The position numbers and the translations under genes are program-made. DNA of 64,000 nucleotides, taken from contig NC_087069.1 in NCBI RefSeq assembly GCF_963678635.1, forward strand, positions 53,578,635 through 53,642,634, given 5' to 3'. Positions 31,701 through 40,747 of the stretch are shown here, piece after piece. Source of the DNA: Symsagittifera roscoffensis. Lineage: Eukaryota; Xenacoelomorpha; Acoela; Convolutidae. The notes under the pieces were generated by a model. It did no database searches and was not told where the DNA came from. It worked only from the letters and a program-made list of their open reading frames with translations. The number at the start of each line of letters is the position of its first letter. Positions within the stretch are counted from its first letter, which is position 1.

Positions 31701-34700
31701 CAGTCGACATGTTGTCGACTTTTTTTTACCTCGCCCACTGCCAAAAAGTTGCAATGAAAAACAACAAAAATTCAAGATGGAAAGCTGATTTTCTTTTTAA
31801 TTTCAAAAAAATTAAGAGAGCATAACAGAAATCGAAGTAGAAAAAAATTCAACTCCAGACTTCATCCACCGATAATTATCTAAATTTCAGAAAAAAAAAT
31901 TGTATTTTTATTAAGTTATGATTGTAGTGAGTACTCATATATGGTCTTGCTGATTGTTTGTTTTTGTTTTTTTTCTCGAAAAGGTGTTAAAATTTGTTCA
32001 CGCTCATTTTTGATTTTTCTTGGTTTGACCTGTGATTTCGGCTCTTTTCCAGTTTCCCCCCTTTCAGTTTCCCTCCTTTTTGAAAAGTCGTTTTAACGCT
32101 CGCTGTCTTATTGCAATGAAATTTGGTGTGGTGAAAAAATCGACAACTGTGAGCAGATTTGTTATTTCTAGTTTACAGCGTAACATCACGCATTTAGCCG
32201 TAATAACACGTAAAACAAACATAAAACTCGGTATTTTGAAAGGGGGGAACTGGAAAAGAGCCGTGATTTCTTTTATTAAATTTCAATTTTAGTAAAATTC
32301 AGTAAATTTTATTTGTTAAAAGAAAGACAAACTCCCTTTTCTAGCAGCAAAATTGCACAGGTCACGAAAAACATGATCGACTTCTAAGTTCGAAATTGGA
32401 AATTAAATAGTAGATTTCCTAGCGAAAACAATTTTTTTCTACTGATCAAGTTTTTTAATATAAGGTTAATTTTAACTAAAAAGTTCAATAATAGTTTAAA
32501 GAGTTTCATCCAATTTTATCATTGTAGGTTATTTTTTAGGGTTTCTACTATGTTTCACGACGAAACCAACCTGTGAAAAGAAAGGAACCGTTACAGGAAA
32601 CGTAGTTATTCATGAAAAATTTAAAAGGGTACGTACAGGAAAAACCGAAGGCGAATATGCTGACGATCTGGCAGTTATAACCTTTCACCAAAAAGAGGAG
32701 GTTTTCAGAAATGATAAAAATAAAGGGCTGGAATCATTCAAGCCATTACCCCTTTGTCCCAAGAATTATGCTCCGAAAAGTCTTCGAGTTGTCGGGATGG
32801 GAATGACTAACCCAATGCTAGCAGACAAGGAACAAAATAAAGCACAGGAAAGAATCATGCCTACTTTGCTTCAAGAGCGGTCTATAAAGGAGGCTAGTCC
32901 AAGTCTCGTGCAATGCCACGGTCTTCTAGTTGACTTTAAATATGAAATGTGCTTGTTGCGTCACAGAATGAGCGAGAATCCAATGTCACCGCGTGTTGGC
33001 ATCACGCATGGAGATTCAGGTTTGTTAGTTCAGATTATTCACGTGATAGTTTTGTTAATTAGTACTTTTTCACGTGATATTTTTGTCAATTAGGATTTTT
33101 CACGTAAAAGTTTTGTTAATTGAAGTTTTTCACGTGATAGTTTTGTCAATTAGGAATTTTCACGTATTAGTTTGTGGATGAAGATTTTTCACGTCATAGT
33201 CTTGTTAATCAAGATTTTTCATAGGATAGTTTTGTTAATTAAAATTTTTCACGCGATATTTTGTCAATTAGGAATTTTCACGTATTAGTTTTGTTAGTTA
33301 CATTTTTAACGCCAGACTTTTGTTAATTAAGATTTTTCATGCAAAAGTTTTGTTAATTAAAGTTTTTCAAGTAAAAGTTTTGTGAATTAAAATTTATCAC
33401 GTGACTGTTTTGTTAGTTAATATTTTTAACGAGATAGTTTTCTAATTTCAAATTTTTTCAATTGATAGTCGATAGTCTTTTTCATTTTTTCAATTGATAG
33501 TCGATAGTCTTTTTCATTTTTTCAATTGATAGTCGATAGTCTAAACTTTCCTAATTTGTTTAAATTGACAAAAAGGACAGCGCAGCGGCCAAATTTTTTT
33601 CTTTCCGTCAAATTGACCAAAATGTTTAGCTTTAAATTGTTTACTTTTTCGACCGTTCCGTTTTTGTTCTGACTTTCGATACGGAAGTAACGGAAAATTT
33701 GTGCTCGGAGTGGGTTTTTGTGCGGACAAATTTCTTCGGACTTTTTAACGAGCAATTTTTGACGGAATTTTCTTATATCATTCAAAAGGTATTGTTGTCT
33801 TGAGCCTAAATTTGGAAAAATATTTTACCTGGGATCATTTTCCGTGAAGTTATGAGGATTTAAAGATTGCCATTTTGGCCATTTTGACCAATTTGGGACA
33901 ATTAACGCGCGATATAATCAATTAAACGCGTAAGCGGAGGTTTATTCCGCCTTATAAATCGTGCCAAATTGGTTGAACGAAGCTTATTTGCAATAATTGA
34001 TTTGTTACAAGGAACAAAAACTCTCTTTTTGTACTTTATCTGGCAAGTGGGGGGATGATTTTCATTAAAAATTTTCCAATTTTAGAAAAGAAAAAACATT
34101 TTCATTTTGTTTTATTACATTTATTTTTTTGAAGTCATTACTGCTCCATAAACCTTTAAAGGCAGTCGGAACATTCAGGGCTGCGCCCTGATACGATCAG
34201 TCTTGTTTGAAATTTGTATCGCAATAAAGAAACATGTACAGAATTGAAATGAAGAATCCGCTTGTTCAATTGCATTCAAAAGAGACTCAATTCAGAATGC
34301 TTTGCGGAAACCGCGCAGCCGCAACAAAGTCCGTATTGTCCACAACTAGCCATTCAACGCTAATGCAAGTAGCGCACAATTTGAATCGCCTAGGGGCATT
34401 TAAAATAAACCTTAATAAGACGCGGAGCTTTGCATCATTTGCGATACCACAAAAGTATCATTCCAAGCTAGCAGACCAGAAAAGAAGCGCCACTAAGTCG
34501 TAAAGAATTGTTAAACTTTTCGAATAAACAACAACTAAAAAACTTAAGAAAATTGCCTGGAATGATGTTCTGTTCTTGAAAAACACGTCCAGAAACCCAT
34601 TTGAAGGCATTTACTGAAAACTCAAAAACACTTTTTGAGCAAAAAAATTGTCGTCATTTACAGGGGCGGATCTAGGATTTTCTCGAGGGGGGGGGGGGGG

Positions 34701-35948
34701 GGGGGGGGTATCGCTTTTTCAAAAATTTTTTGAAAATGTTGACGAATTTTTGTTTAGGTCGACCAAATCGATTTTTTGAGCTCTTCCAAAGTAGTGTTTT
34801 GCCCCTATTTTGCCAAATTTTGTGCGCTTTTCAAAAAATTTGACAAAAAATTGCGTTTTTTTTGGCGCGCGCTCCCCCTCAAAGTTAGTATATATTGGCA
34901 CCCAAGGCGCCTTTAAAAAAATTTTAGGGTCCGTCGCCCAAAAATGGATTTCTGAAAAACTATCAAAGGGGGGACCCTTTGGGTCGGCAGGGGTCGAATC
35001 CCTGGGGGGGATGCGTCCGCCACACCCTGCCCCCCCCTAATTCCGCCCCTGGTCATTAAGAATTTCGAAGTATGAAATCTTTTATGAGATTTTTAACTTT
35101 TTTGCAATCCGGAAAAAAATCGAAAAGAAAGGAAGTTATACAAAACCAAGGCTAGTTAAACTTCAAACTGCAGGAGTAAATGAAAACAAGAAAAACAGCA
35201 ACAACAAAATCTGCATGCAGCAAAAAACTCTTAGGATGTGGCAACTAAGCAGACAAAACAAAAGCAGACCAAAATTAAGCCAAATTTTTTTTTAAAACGG
35301 AACGTTTCCCATAGGAGGAAAAAAGACCTGGTCAGATTCGAACTCAGATTTTTTCCGTCCCTGAGGAATCCGTTGCCTCCAGTCTAAGTGTCCAGACTAA
35401 GTGTGCTAAAGACGTTCAGAAATTTGAACTCATTGTGACCCAAGAGACCAAGTGATTCTGCGAAACAAGTTGTTAACAGAAAAAAGCCCATAAGCTGATT
35501 TGATAACGCTTGCTAGTCGAAAGTGTCATTACTAAAATACGCTAATAACTCATACTTTCACTGTTTCCTGTCTTGGGTTCGAACAGTCATAACATAAAAC
35601 GACGGATGTGGCGTGGATTTTGTGCACTTAAGCGCGGGTAACAATTTAGATGCTGAGACGAAACCAGGAAAAAATCTGACATTTTTTGCATCACATTATC
35701 CGGCGCGGGTTTAAAAATGAAACATTTTTAATTTTCTGATGGCACAAAATGTTTTTTTTTTAATTTTTCTAGGAGGTCCAGTTTTTGCCGTTGACACAGA
35801 AGATATTCTTATGGAACACGGTACGAAAGCACTATGTCTGTATGGCGTGATAAGTAACGATCAAAGAGCAGTCAGATTGGCCGGACCCCATCAAGACTGG
35901 GTTGTGGATAAAGAAAAACGCGTGAAAATAGCCCCATTCGAAAAATAG
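19549..35948 (+). CDS. Trypsin-like (S1 family) serine protease gene, nematode type, transposon-laden introns
   Basis: Recognised exons: 19549-19722 (His), 31594-31656, 32540-33019 (Asp and Ser) and 35773-35948 (end). Phases join without adjustment (each donor leaves one base, each acceptor supplies two), and introns start GT and end AG. The product has an activation-like start KRIAAGWPA, TAAHC with the catalytic His, DDLAVI with the Asp, and GDSG/GPVFA with the Ser. All three catalytic residues are present, so it may be active. It is probably secreted, but the signal-peptide exon is not found. The 11.9-kb first intron holds MITEs and Element III; the second holds a MITE; the third holds two minisatellites and a hAT-like MITE. 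An additional exon inside the large intron cannot be excluded. Confidence 0.8.
20012..20067. repeat. Perfect-centre palindrome, TCATACAATTTCCATATATGG family
   Basis: An inverted repeat centred on CCATATATGG with arms of about 26 bases (AATGCCAATCATACAATTT and its near complement). A diverged partial copy lies at about 19840-19885, a longer two-armed copy at 21099-21242, and a single arm at about 36220-36250. Confidence 0.7.
20101..20542. mobile_element. hAT-like MITE (outer copy), interrupted by a second copy
   Basis: Terminal inverted repeats GGCTCTTTTCCAGTTCCCCC at the left and its complement at the right end, flanked by an exact 8-bp duplication CTTTTTTC (20093-20100 and 20543-20550). Without the nested copy it is about 215 bp. 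The 8-bp target duplication fits the hAT superfamily. No coding capacity. Confidence 0.85.
20266..20484. mobile_element. hAT-like MITE nested inside the outer copy
   Basis: The same family as the surrounding element (GGCTCTTTTTCAGTTT start, complementary end), 219 bp, with its own exact 8-bp duplication CAATTTTT at 20258-20265 and 20485-20492. The poly-C and poly-G tracts just inside the termini are long and probably unstable. Confidence 0.85.
21099..21242. repeat. Inverted-repeat element, same family as 20012-20067
   Basis: The left arm AAAAATGCTAGTCATACAACT is matched in inverted form twice on the right (GTGTATGACTAGCATTT and AATTGTATGACAAGCGTTTT). It is probably two overlapping copies of a foldback element. 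Noncoding. Confidence 0.6.
22098..22250. mobile_element. Half of a GGCTCTTTTCC-family MITE inside the duplicated block
   Basis: GACTCTTTTCCAGTTTTCCACCC begins at about 22100, followed by segments (GTTCACACGG, GTTCATCTGTTCACGCTG) complementary to the interior of the MITE at 20101-20542. The other terminus is not recognisable. It is also present in copy B near 26560. Confidence 0.5.
23640..24130 (+). pseudogene. Element III copy A gag relic
   Basis: Around 23934-24080 the translation KNETLE, then FHSDLTKLASRVDCGDRDN, aligns with the better preserved Element IV-b gag (RKNETLRKFHADLVELAS; 63015-63359). Stops interrupt it. This is the capsid-like gag region, which would pack element RNA. Confidence 0.6.
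24215..24790 (+). pseudogene. Element III copy A gag-pol linker and protease relic
   Basis: 24215-24415 encodes a block with AYAEFISTNGWEEF that matches AYADFMSANGWEE in Element IV-a. At about 24630-24760 another frame reads ESGGWIIPSAHFILVDNQ, then NILGGNILPKIGI, the C-terminal half of a retropepsin (ILG-x-N motif). No DTG/DSG active site could be placed. Broken by frame changes. Confidence 0.6.
24945..25731 (+). pseudogene. Element III copy A reverse transcriptase relic
   Basis: Pieces in different frames: LTVKKDQTVKIALDSKKIRK (25047 on), TLDLRYTYSQVSLEKAF and QTEFYGHKDMP (25205-25350), FAYPNDTLIVTK (25399 on) where PND stands in place of the catalytic x-DD, and FLQLKKLMASIHHLTRYIPN (25615 on) from the thumb. 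This is a Ty3/Gypsy-type RT with the catalytic aspartates lost. Confidence 0.75.
25732..26448 (+). pseudogene. Element III RNase H relic, present once between the two copies
   Basis: Follows the RT thumb of copy A. With stops it reads IKVLGVVWTIEHFNYYLY (about 25965-26020), matching the active-site helix region of Ty3/Gypsy RNase H, then the start of the tether to integrase (EYDEDFIVASFTSF, about 26210-26255). Absent after copy B. Confidence 0.65.
26449..30190 (+). mobile_element. Element III, copy B of the 3.74-kb duplicated block
   Basis: A near-identical repeat of 21989-25731: LTR piece 27831-27902, gag relic about 28100-28590, linker and protease relic 28674-29250, RT relic 29404-30190. 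After 30190 the sequence continues not with RNase H but with an integrase relic, so the two copies have different 3' neighbours. Scattered substitutions (for example at 26625 and 26812) show these are two distinct copies in the assembly. Confidence 0.85.
30191..31106 (+). pseudogene. Element III integrase and 3' relic
   Basis: Begins with a piece reading FAGPLPSE and, in another frame, LVAVD, typical of the integrase core around its first catalytic Asp. The remainder is heavily interrupted. Near the 3' end (31009-31076) three successive small hairpins of the form GTCC-N5-GGAC occur. Confidence 0.5.
31107..31212 (+). mobile_element. Element III 3' LTR piece
   Basis: Starts TGTCATCCGG after a purine run (AAAAAGTGG) and matches the LTR pieces at 23371 and 27831 through AAAGAGCTCATACGTTACG. 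It ends about GATACGAA in place of GGTATGACA. It is the right boundary of Element III inside the protease intron. Confidence 0.6.
31594..31656 (+). CDS. Protease exon, 63 bp
   Basis: Acceptor TTGTTTTAG, donor GTAGTG. It encodes KNEITVEHRDFTQDEESDSS. Phases agree with both neighbours (two bases in, one base out). A short acidic loop region between the His and Asp exons. Confidence 0.7.
32040..32262. mobile_element. hAT-like MITE, third complete copy
   Basis: 223 bp with terminal inverted repeats GGCTCTTTTCCAGTTTCCCC and its complement, flanked by an exact 8-bp duplication GTGATTTC (32032-32039 and 32263-32270). It sits in the 883-bp intron between two protease exons. Confidence 0.9.
32540..33019 (+). 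CDS. Protease exon with catalytic Asp and Ser
   Basis: Acceptor TATTTTTTAG, donor after TCAG with GTTTGT. The 160-codon exon contains EYADDLAVITF (catalytic Asp in DDLAVI), several Cys suited to disulphides (TKPTCEKK, LPLCPKN, LVQCHG, YEMCLLRH), and ends in THGDSG with the catalytic Ser two codons before the splice point. An alternative acceptor at 32526 is possible. Confidence 0.88.
33020..33450. repeat. Intronic minisatellite with TTTTTCACGTGATAGTTTTG units
   Basis: About 12 to 14 imperfect units of 30-37 bases in the protease intron. The CACGTG palindrome is intact in several units (about 33040, 33072, 33131, 33398) and decayed in the others. Confidence 0.8.
33451..33542. repeat. Intronic minisatellite, 32-bp unit x3
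   Basis: Three near-identical head-to-tail copies of a unit containing TCAATTGATAGTCGATAGTC, directly following the CACGTG array. Confidence 0.9.
33543..34652. other. Intron sequence, no gene supported
   Basis: AT-rich intron of the protease gene. An 89-codon open frame at 34234-34503 (starting MYRIEMKN) has a plausible composition but no recognisable domain and no splice or promoter context. It is preceded by a small hairpin GGGCTGCGCCC (about 34179). It could be a fragment of an old insertion. Confidence 0.3.
34661..35051. mobile_element. Nonautonomous hAT-type element, CAGGGGCGG termini
   Basis: Termini CAGGGGCGGA and TCCGCCCCTG are inverted repeats followed by G and C homopolymer tracts. 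The flanks are GTCATTTA (34653-34660) and GTCATTAA (35052-35059), an 8-bp target duplication with one mismatch. CAGGGGCGG-type ends with 8-bp duplications are typical of animal hAT elements. The 391 bp have no transposase. Confidence 0.85.
35773..35948 (+). CDS. Protease last exon
   Basis: Acceptor ATTTTTCTAG. The first two bases complete the Gly after the catalytic Ser, giving GDSGGPVFA across the splice. It continues with LCLYGVISND (the expected C-terminal beta strand) and a basic tail ending in TAG. No polyadenylation signal was pinned down. Confidence 0.88.
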
Positions 35949-36526
35949 GACTCCTAGCGTCAGACGAGGTTTCACAACCGAAGTAACCAAAAACCAAGTA
36001 TAAATATAGACATGAGGATAAGGCTTTTCTCCTTTTGAGAAATCATCCCGGATTGACAAAAAGAAGTGAAAAAACTATGAAATAAATCACAAAAGCATTT
36101 TCCCACACTAAGAAATTTATTGATCAGTTTTTTTCCAGGCTCTGGAATTATACAACAATTTTGTTGCCGTATTTTCAACCCCAAAGTTTCTATGAAAAAA
36201 AACATGAAAAATTCTTTATTCTATGGAAGTGTATGACCAGCATTTTTCCCCGAAATCAAATTACAAAAAAATTTCTGCGCTCAGTTTTGAACTTTTGTGT
36301 TTTACTCGAAAACACAGTAACCAAGGACTTTTTAACCTAAGAAACCAGAGTTTATGTGAATGTAACAACACAGATAAACTGTATTCGGCGTTGTTTCCTG
36401 AAATACAATTGGAAACGTAATTTCAACTTCAACGTAATTACATCTTCAACGTAATCCACAAAGAGCATTTCAATTAAAATAAGTAAAAACTATGGTTATT
36501 TAGTCAAAAACTATAATAGAGCAATC
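35949..36526. other. 3' flank of the protease gene, no gene seen
   Basis: AT-rich. It contains one arm of the TCATACAATTTCC foldback repeat (about 36220-36250). The target duplication of Element II (AATC) ends at 36526. Confidence 0.4.
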
Positions 36527-36938
36527 TGAGTTGTTTGTTTTGTTGTATAACTCATAGAGTAATTTCGGATAGGGTACACTGTCTGCTCGTCACGCTATCT
36601 TATTTTCGGCTGGATAGATTCGTGCAACTTCTTAGTCTAATACCGATCCTAATCTTACTCTTATACTATCTAGTCTCAGGTTGTTTAACTAGTCTCTGCT
36701 AGGCTCAATAGATCTAGGGTATACTGGTTTTATTGCGGCTGCTGAAGTTCTCGAGGAGAGGCAACTAATTTATAAGTTAAATTCAAATCTCTCTGGTGCT
36801 GAAATTACAAGTAATTTCAGCACTTACAAATAAGTGGGTTGTTAGTTAGATGGATTATGATTGGTTAATATTAAACATTTTACAGTGGTAAAATATCTAA
36901 TTTATGAAATAATAAAATGTAGTTTAGATCAGGTTCCA
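36527..36938 (-). repeat. Element II 3' LTR (sense), left copy
   Basis: 412 bp, TG...CA ends, paired with 51640-52051. The purine stretch GGATGGG (complement of 36939-36945) directly precedes it in sense and can serve as the polypurine tract. Confidence 0.92.
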
Positions 36939-36945
36939 CCCATCC

Positions 36946-38500
36946 GGGGTTTACAGAGTTTTTGAGATTTATCTCTTTTTTTCTGCAATTGAAGGATGGA
37001 TGATGAACGTTGGTATTTGGCGAACATCACTTTTCTTGTCCGGTTTCTCCTTGAAGAGAGATGTCCCAGAACGCTGGAATCATGGACATAAACTTGTTAT
37101 TCTTGCCGTTTGACAACGACTGTGATCCCCAATGGAATCAATCCAATTTCAAAACGGTTTGCTATGTCAGGTTTTTCTGTATTAGTGGAGGACTGTCTTG
37201 TGTTCAGTCTCGTCTGGGAATGGCGTGAAAATCGGGTTTGGTAGGGATGCCTTGTAACTCGGATCTGCACGTATACTTGAACATCGAGGGGTCATTGGTC
37301 TGGTTCAATGAAGTCCTTTTCTACGAAGTCAAGTCGTACTCTAAATCCTTTGAGTCGTGATTGTGGACGGCATGTCGGTTGTGTTTTGTAGCCATTCTTT
37401 TGTTCATATTGTGATGGGATCATCTAGTCTTGGATGTTCGTCTTTGTTGTTGTGTATGGTTTATATACTGCATATTATGATTTATAATTTACAAATTTTA
37501 GTTAATTGGTTTTAGTTATGCTCTTAGTTAGTTGTTTTCACAAAAGCGTTTTATTTTAGTTCAGTTATTTTGAAGAGTTACTCACCCTTGAGTACCTCTT
37601 ATTAAAAATTGAAGTGTGGGCACAAATCGTGGGTGTAGCGCGGTGGGTTAGGCCGGCTATAAGCATGCTCAGGACGTCCTTCTCTGGTGGGTTAGGCCAG
37701 GAATTGGAGTATGATTTTGTGCTGGTTCTTTGAGGGGTCCCGTTTTGTGTTAACCTTATATGTTGGTTTTTTCTGGTCTTTCTTATGTTACTTCTGGTTG
37801 TGTCCTTTTTTCAAAAATCGAATTGTTTTTAGTTTGGGTTTGTCTTTCGACTTTTTTGTGTTTTATTTTTTCCTTCGTTGACTTTATAATGGTCTTCAAA
37901 AGAATAAATCATCCAGTTTTAAACTGGGTTAATCCGGTTTGGGTACCGTTGGTTTTCTTTTCTTATTCATGCTGTTATTTTATGATTTGTGGTGTTTAGT
38001 AAAACTGCGTTAGTTAGTTTGATTTAGAGTATAACTCCAATCCAACCGGGTTAAAGAAAAGTTGGAAACTTAATATCGTTACTGGGAGTTGTTGTTACTG
38101 AAAACTCGAAACTTAAAATCATTATTTTAAACAATTCTTCGTGGGCGAGCTGTGCGATTGTGGATAGAATTCTTGTGCGAATGGATTAAAACATAGAAAA
38201 GGTTAGTACTGCTTTCTCATTTTATGTAGTTATTGCTTAAATATCTGAAATTTACTACATTCGGGGAAATTTTAAATTATAAAATTTCATTGTATTTAAT
38301 TTGACTACTTTTTGGGGAAATAATTTATAAATTAGTTTACTACATTTGGGTATGAATTTTTTTAGATTATTTAGTGCGAAAAATTTAGTATCGTAAAATA
38401 GTTTTAGCAAAGTAGTTTTATATGAGTCGTATTCTAATTTAACAAGTTTATGTTTTTAATTTTTTCATTTTCCGTTTTGTAGATGATGGTGATGAGAAGA
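36946..38500. other. Element II 3' noncoding region
   Basis: No supported gene. GGTGGGTTAGGCC occurs twice (about 37643 and 37687), 44 bases apart. The 79-codon plus-strand frame at 37760-37999 is hydrophobic and T-rich and looks spurious. Confidence 0.4.
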
Positions 38501-38580
38501 CTATAAAAAGAAGTTAAACTTTAAAGAAATTGGTTAGTACAATTTAAATTTATTAGTTAAAGTATTTTAATTATACTTAC
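38501..38580 (-). other. Candidate intron abutting the stop codon of the 3' ORF
   Basis: In sense, the stop codon TAA (38584-38582) plus one G is followed immediately by GTAAGTAT, then a TACTAAC branch-point-like string, then two possible acceptors, TTTCTTTAAAG (62-base intron) or TTCTTTTTATAG (80-base intron). Length and signals suit a small nematode intron. Confidence 0.45.
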
Positions 38581-38581
38581 C

Positions 38582-40065
38582 TTAGTCATCGGGTAAAAAG
38601 CCATGTGGGAAGAGTTCTTGAATTAAATCTGATGTTGTTAATAATTTGGCTAGTATGCGTATGATTTTTTTAGTTTGTAGCAGTGGCCAAAGCAAATCAA
38701 GTGCTTTGATGATATTTAGTTCTTCAGTGCCTACTGCGAAATCATGAGGTGTGTTTTGTATTAGATTGTTAATTTTATGATTATATTTAGTATTATCAAT
38801 AAACTCTAATATGGGAATTTCAATAGGTTGTAGGAATTCATGCGGGATGATGAAGGTTCTTGATTCTTCGTCCTGGAACGTCTTCGTGATGGGGCAGACT
38901 ATATACATTTGGGTAACGGGATTGTAGTTACGGAGGATGCCGTGAAGGCTAGTATTTTTGATGCAGTATGTGAAATTAAGAAAAAATGGTGACGTGTATT
39001 TTGAGTTAATAAACTGAAAACGATGGTGGGGCTGTCTAGATGGTGTGTGTAGATCGAAGTGGTTTTGTATGAAACGATAATATGTATAAGTATGTGTCTG
39101 TTTATTGCGTAACATTATATCGTGGGAACAGTGCAAGTCGCGTTCCTGTGGTGAAAGAAAGTGGAAGGTTAGTGTAAATAATTGAAATTGGTTGTAAAAA
39201 CTTTGGTATGCTTGCATGTCAATTAGTGCTTCGGAAATTATGTGATCATGTTTTTTATCAAAAATGTTTAGTGTGAATAGGTATGATGTTTTGATAAAAA
39301 AATTTTCGGCTAGTTGCGGGTTAGCAAAGCGATCGTCGTCTAAAAATTGATCTTGGTTAGGGCTTATGATGTTGTGATTGTAATATTCGATGGTGAAATT
39401 GTTAGCTCGGGGTGCAGTGAATGTTTTGAGTAATTTTTCAAATCCAACGTATGTGAGTTGTCGTGGTGTTAGAGCTGTTGTGAGTCTATATAGCCTATTT
39501 TTGCATTTTTCAGTATCAATTTGTGTATTATTTAGTGGTAGAAAAAGAGGGTTAGTATAGTGGTAGTATGATGTCCAATGCAGTGTTGGCATTAAAGCGT
39601 GCTCATTAACAAAAATTCTAGTGTCATTATTAGTGGTAGAGGTATTTAAAGTGTATTGAGGAAATGATGGTAAGTTTATTTGAAGGAAGGTTTTGGAATT
39701 TGTATGTTGTGGGTGGTTAATATTTTCTTTGGCTGTTCCGGGTTTGGTTGTGAATGGATGATTTGGGAATTTAAGTTTAAAAGTGCGGTAGGCTCGGTTA
39801 GTGCTAGTGGATGTTTCAGTGGATGTGGATGAGAGAGCTAATGATGGGGTGTAATCTGATAGCGGTTTAGGTGTTGCTGGGCCTGATGATGTGGTTATGG
39901 ATGACAGGTGATGGATGGTAAGAGTATGGGGGTATGTTATTTGTTGTTGTAGGGTAATGAAGTTATCTAGTTCCGAGGAGATTTGTACAGTATCTGGGGA
40001 GTTGCTGTTTGATCTTTCAGAAAGGGATGGGGTATATGTTGGGGTGACTTGGGATGCATAAGAGG
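38582..40065 (-). CDS. Element II 3' ORF of unknown function
   Basis: Open from about 40065 to the stop at 38582 (about 494 codons). The first in-frame Met is at 39592, giving 336 residues. The upstream part is Ser/Thr/Pro-rich, the downstream part rich in aromatic residues and His, with no zinc knuckle, protease or membrane segment. It lies between the env-like relic and the 3' LTR. It overlaps the frame at 40385-40017 by about 48 bases in a different frame, so the two may once have been one protein. That it has stayed open while pol is broken is notable. Function not recognised. Confidence 0.5.
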
Positions 40066-40385
40066 GAGTTTAAAGGGATGGTAGTGGATGACTGGTTTGA
40101 ATGGGTTGAAAGGGGGGCTGGGACAATTTTGAAAGGTTGGTCTGGGTATGGGTATGGTTCGAAGTCTGCAAATTCATCGGGAGTTTCTAAGTCTGGGTCA
40201 TTAAATTGTGAGATGGTTTGAAAAACTGAAATATCTGAGTTAGTGTCTGAACTCCTGCTTGATGGTATGTTAATAACTGGGAAGTCGGGTGGCGGAAAAG
40301 CGAAAAGTGGAATAATTGGGACTGGGTTTTGGAGGTTGGCTGGGTGGGAATTTGAGCGATGGAGAGCTCCAACTTGTCGGCTCAT
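40017..40385 (-). CDS. Element II Pro/Ser-rich ORF, 122 aa, possible start of the 3' ORF
   Basis: Starts MSRQVGALHRSNSHP, rich in Pro, Ser and Asp (EPYPYPDQPF). It overlaps the following open frame by about 48 bases. A frameshift there, programmed or mutational, would join them into a protein of roughly 600 residues. No domain recognised. Confidence 0.4.
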   Translation of the reverse strand: MSRQVGALHRSNSHPANLQNPVPIIPLFAFPPPDFPVINIPSSRSSDTNSDISVFQTISQFNDPDLETPDEFADFEPYPYPDQPFKIVPAPLSTHSNQSSTTIPLNSLLCIPSHPNIYPIPF

Positions 40386-40747
40386 CGTGGGCTAAAAAAA
40401 TGATTATGTTGAGAGTGAATAGTGGTGCTGTGGGGTTAATCAATATTTTGTTTATATGTATTGTCATTTTGTGAATGATTTGTCGTTATGTGTTGGATTG
40501 GGCTTTGTGCTGAACATGGTCTGAAGTTTGGATTATTTGTGATTGTTAAATTTCGAAAATTTCGGGGGAAATAAAGAAAAGGGATGATTTTGTGGTAGGT
40601 TTGGTATTTGTGGTGCTGTAGGTGCTGTATCTACATTATTATGTTCTTCGTCTTATGTATTTGGTCTTGTGGCTAGCTTTGTGTTATATTCTTTTATTTG
40701 TGCGTCTAGAAGTATCTTATTAATGGATAAGAGAATATTCCGAAAAA

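Noticed and set aside
34234-34503. 89-aa frame as a host gene
   Set aside because: No domain, splice or promoter support, and it lies inside a protease intron; kept only as part of the intron description.
35320-35400. tRNA-like sequence on the minus strand (GAGTTCGAATC then a T run)
   Set aside because: The T-loop resembles a B box but the stems do not pair and no anticodon arm could be placed.
37643-37700. Repeated GGTGGGTTAGGCC as a tRNA D-arm
   Set aside because: The repeat is present twice but no anticodon or T arm follows at the right distance.
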